From IMG/VR virus record IMGVR_UViG_3300010318_000039, positions 1 through 26,127 of that record: a DNA stretch of 26,127 bases; one strand, 5' to 3'. The notes under the pieces are model-generated. The model searched no databases and was not told the DNA's origin. It worked only from the letters and a program-made list of their open reading frames with translations. This document shows, in pieces, positions 24,859-26,127 of the stretch; position 1 is the first letter of the stretch; each line of letters starts with the position of its first letter. The position numbers and the translations under genes were made by a program. Origin of the DNA: a virus.

Positions 24859-26127
24859 TCAATTTCTCCTTATTTTTAAGTAAACTTTTAATCCTTTACC
24901 AGCTGTAGTTGATCCAACTTGAATAATATCAATCGTAATTAGTGCATTATCAGCTAATGCAGTATCACTGATAACTGCCGGAACATCGGCAGTAGATGTA
25001 GAAGTCTCTCCACTATCAATAGTTAATCTTGTAGAAAATATACTCGTTCCACCTTCCTTTATATCAACCTCAATTTTTGAATTAACAGGTGCTGTATTTA
25101 CAGTGGCTCTTGCATTTAATAATGTACCAGCATAAGGCATTCTAAAAGATACCTTATCATTTCCTGATGTAAGATCAGTAGTTTCATCAGAAGCAGCAAT
25201 TACGAACCAATCTTCATTTCCTGTCCATTTTACTCCAGAACCAGTAGAAGTAAGAACATCGCCAGAAGTACCCAATAGATTATCAACATCATAAAGTCCA
25301 CTTCTAAGCCTTATATTTCCAAAGACATCTAACTTTTGTGTAGGAGTTGAAGTTCCTCCTACAGCAATATTTCCATCGTACGGTGCTAATTGAATAGTTC
25401 CATCAGCATCTACATCAATACTAGGAATACCAGAGACATCATTAACTGAAAATATAGAACCGGATGTTAAGTTATTAGTAATACTAAAAAGTTGTCCCGC
25501 AGAACCTTCAAATGAAATTGTGCCGGAGTTTAAAGTATCGTAAGGAATTATATCAATAATTGATCCAATCCCAAGTGCTCCAGTTGAAGGAGTAAATTGG
25601 AATTTCGTTGTTGATATATTTAAAGAACTTACAGGACTAGTATTATCCGCGAATGTTATATATTTTGGAGTAGTTGTACTAGTATCATCAGTAAGAGTTA
25701 TAGAAGTACCACCACCTCCACCTGCAGGTCCTTGTAATCCTTGGACTCCTTGATTAGATATTCCTTGAAGACCTTGAATACCTTGATTTGATATACCTTG
25801 AAGTCCTTGTAATCCTTGAGGTCCTTGAGGTCCTTGTAATCCTTGAGGTCCTTGTAATCCTTGTAAAATTTCACCCTGAAGTCCTTGAATACCTTGAGTT
25901 CCTTGAACAGTATCTCCATCTGTTCCAGGTGTACCTTGAAGACCTTGAATACCTTGTAAAATTTCACCCTGAAGTCCTTGTAATCCTTGTAAACCTTGAG
26001 GTCCTTGTAATCCTTGAGGTCCTTGTAATCCTTGAGGTCCTTGAAGACCTTGTAAAATTTCACCTTGAAGTCCTTGTAATCCTTGAGGTCCTTGAGGTCC
26101 TTGTAATCCTTGAATACCTTGGTTTGA
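24859..26127 (-). CDS. Collagen-like tail or neck fibre protein, N-terminus missing
   Basis: The frame is open from the right window edge to the TGA at 24859-24861, giving the C-terminal 422 aa. The TTG at 25275 is internal, because the reading frame continues upstream without a stop. From residue 1 to about 140 of the visible part the protein is a Gly-X-Y collagen-like repeat rich in GLQ, GPQ and GIQ. After a GGGGG hinge comes a repetitive beta region with short phrases such as [10 protein letters not shown] and [17 protein letters not shown]. This includes [19 protein letters not shown], a phrase common in phage fibres. The last 130 residues form a beta-rich head with IEVDIKEGG and [10 protein letters not shown]. 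It is a trimeric fibre by analogy. It lies upstream of the lectin-fold gene, which may supply the receptor-binding part. Confidence 0.85.
   Translation of the reverse strand, partial: SNQGIQGLQGPQGPQGLQGLQGEILQGLQGPQGLQGPQGLQGPQGLQGLQGLQGEILQGIQGLQGTPGTDGDTVQGTQGIQGLQGEILQGLQGPQGLQGPQGPQGLQGLQGISNQGIQGLQGISNQGVQGLQGPAGGGGGTSITLTDDTSTTTPKYITFADNTSPVSSLNISTTKFQFTPSTGALGIGSIIDIIPYDTLNSGTISFEGSAGQLFSITNNLTSGSIFSVNDVSGIPSIDVDADGTIQLAPYDGNIAVGGTSTPTQKLDVFGNIRLRSGLYDVDNLLGTSGDVLTSTGSGVKWTGNEDWFVIAASDETTDLTSGNDKVSFRMPYAGTLLNARATVNTAPVNSKIEVDIKEGGTSIFSTRLTIDSGETSTSTADVPAVISDTALADNALITIDIIQVGSTTAGKGLKVYLKIRRN
25708..26127 (-). repeat. Collagen-like Gly-X-Gln repeat tract
   Basis: About 140 residues of Gly-X-Y, mostly with Gln in the third place, encoded by a 9- and 18-nt DNA repeat. 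Five-residue breaks of form G-x-x-x-Q occur at 26050-26064, 25954-25968 and 25861-25875 (GEILQ), 25903-25917 (GDTVQ), and 25783-25797 and 25750-25764 (GISNQ). A 29-nt DNA segment is identical at 25859-25887 and 25952-25980. The tract runs past the window edge. Confidence 0.9.

Noticed and set aside
24859-25275. A separate 138-aa gene starting at TTG 25275
   Set aside because: The frame is open upstream through fibre-type sequence to the window edge, so the TTG is an internal Leu codon.
25698-26063. A 121-aa frame rich in Lys, Asp, Tyr and Phe on the minus strand
   Set aside because: It is the collagen repeat read in another frame; the Gly-X-Gln frame continues into a normal fibre sequence and is the real one.
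25708-26127. Short direct repeats that resemble a CRISPR array or tandem DNA element
   Set aside because: Repeat units are 9 or 18 nt without spacers and stay in frame as Gly-X-Y codons, so they are coding repeats.
1-26127. tRNA genes, insertion sequences, integrase or attachment sites
   Set aside because: I looked for cloverleaf-type sequences, transposase motifs and terminal repeats by eye and found none that I could support.

Overview
The window is a block of the virion-morphogenesis region of a T4-like myovirus. Every gene I can support lies on the minus strand, so the block reads from position 26127 down to 1. Three things suggest a marine T4-like phage of the cyanophage/pelagiphage type rather than an enteric one. 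The DNA is AT-rich. The order major capsid (23), tail-tube-fold protein, uvsY, uvsW is the compact marine arrangement. No vertex-protein (24) paralogue follows gene 23. The host cannot be fixed from sequence alone.

In transcription order, the window starts with the 3' part of a collagen-like fibre gene (24859-26127), an unknown 175-aa protein and a LamG/concanavalin-like lectin-fold protein. Next comes a glycan cassette: a GH130-like beta-propeller protein (22482-23459), a 1257-aa protein reading as TPR, GT17, GT17, SAM methyltransferase, GT2 (18716-22489), and a 702-aa protein reading as GT2, GT17, methyltransferase (16605-18713). A 58-aa coiled-coil protein follows. After it come the conserved genes 13, 14 and 15 (neck and tail terminator), 16, two small unknown proteins, a zinc-finger-like protein and 17 (packaging), 18 and 19 (sheath and tube), 20 (portal), 67-like, 21 and 22 (prohead core and protease) and 23 (major capsid). 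The block ends with a second tail-tube-fold protein, uvsY, uvsW and the first 31 codons of an unknown gene.

Many genes overlap by 1-8 nt, often as ATGA. Where short gaps exist, a T4-late-promoter-like ATAAATA on the minus strand sits about 17-40 nt upstream of the start codon. This recurs before the 58-aa gene and before 13, 15, the 91-aa gene, 18, 20, 22, 23 and the tail-tube-fold gene. A strong hairpin plus U-tract ends the gene 23 transcript.

The most unusual content is the pair of multi-domain glycosyltransferase/methyltransferase proteins with permuted domain order. They are flanked by a GH130-like propeller, a lectin-fold protein and a collagen-like fibre. This could be a system that builds or edits a glycan on the virion or the host surface, but that is inference. 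Other points worth checking are the apparent ACG start of gene 15, a GC-rich GGCC cluster inside gene 16, and the regular five-residue interruptions in the collagen repeat.
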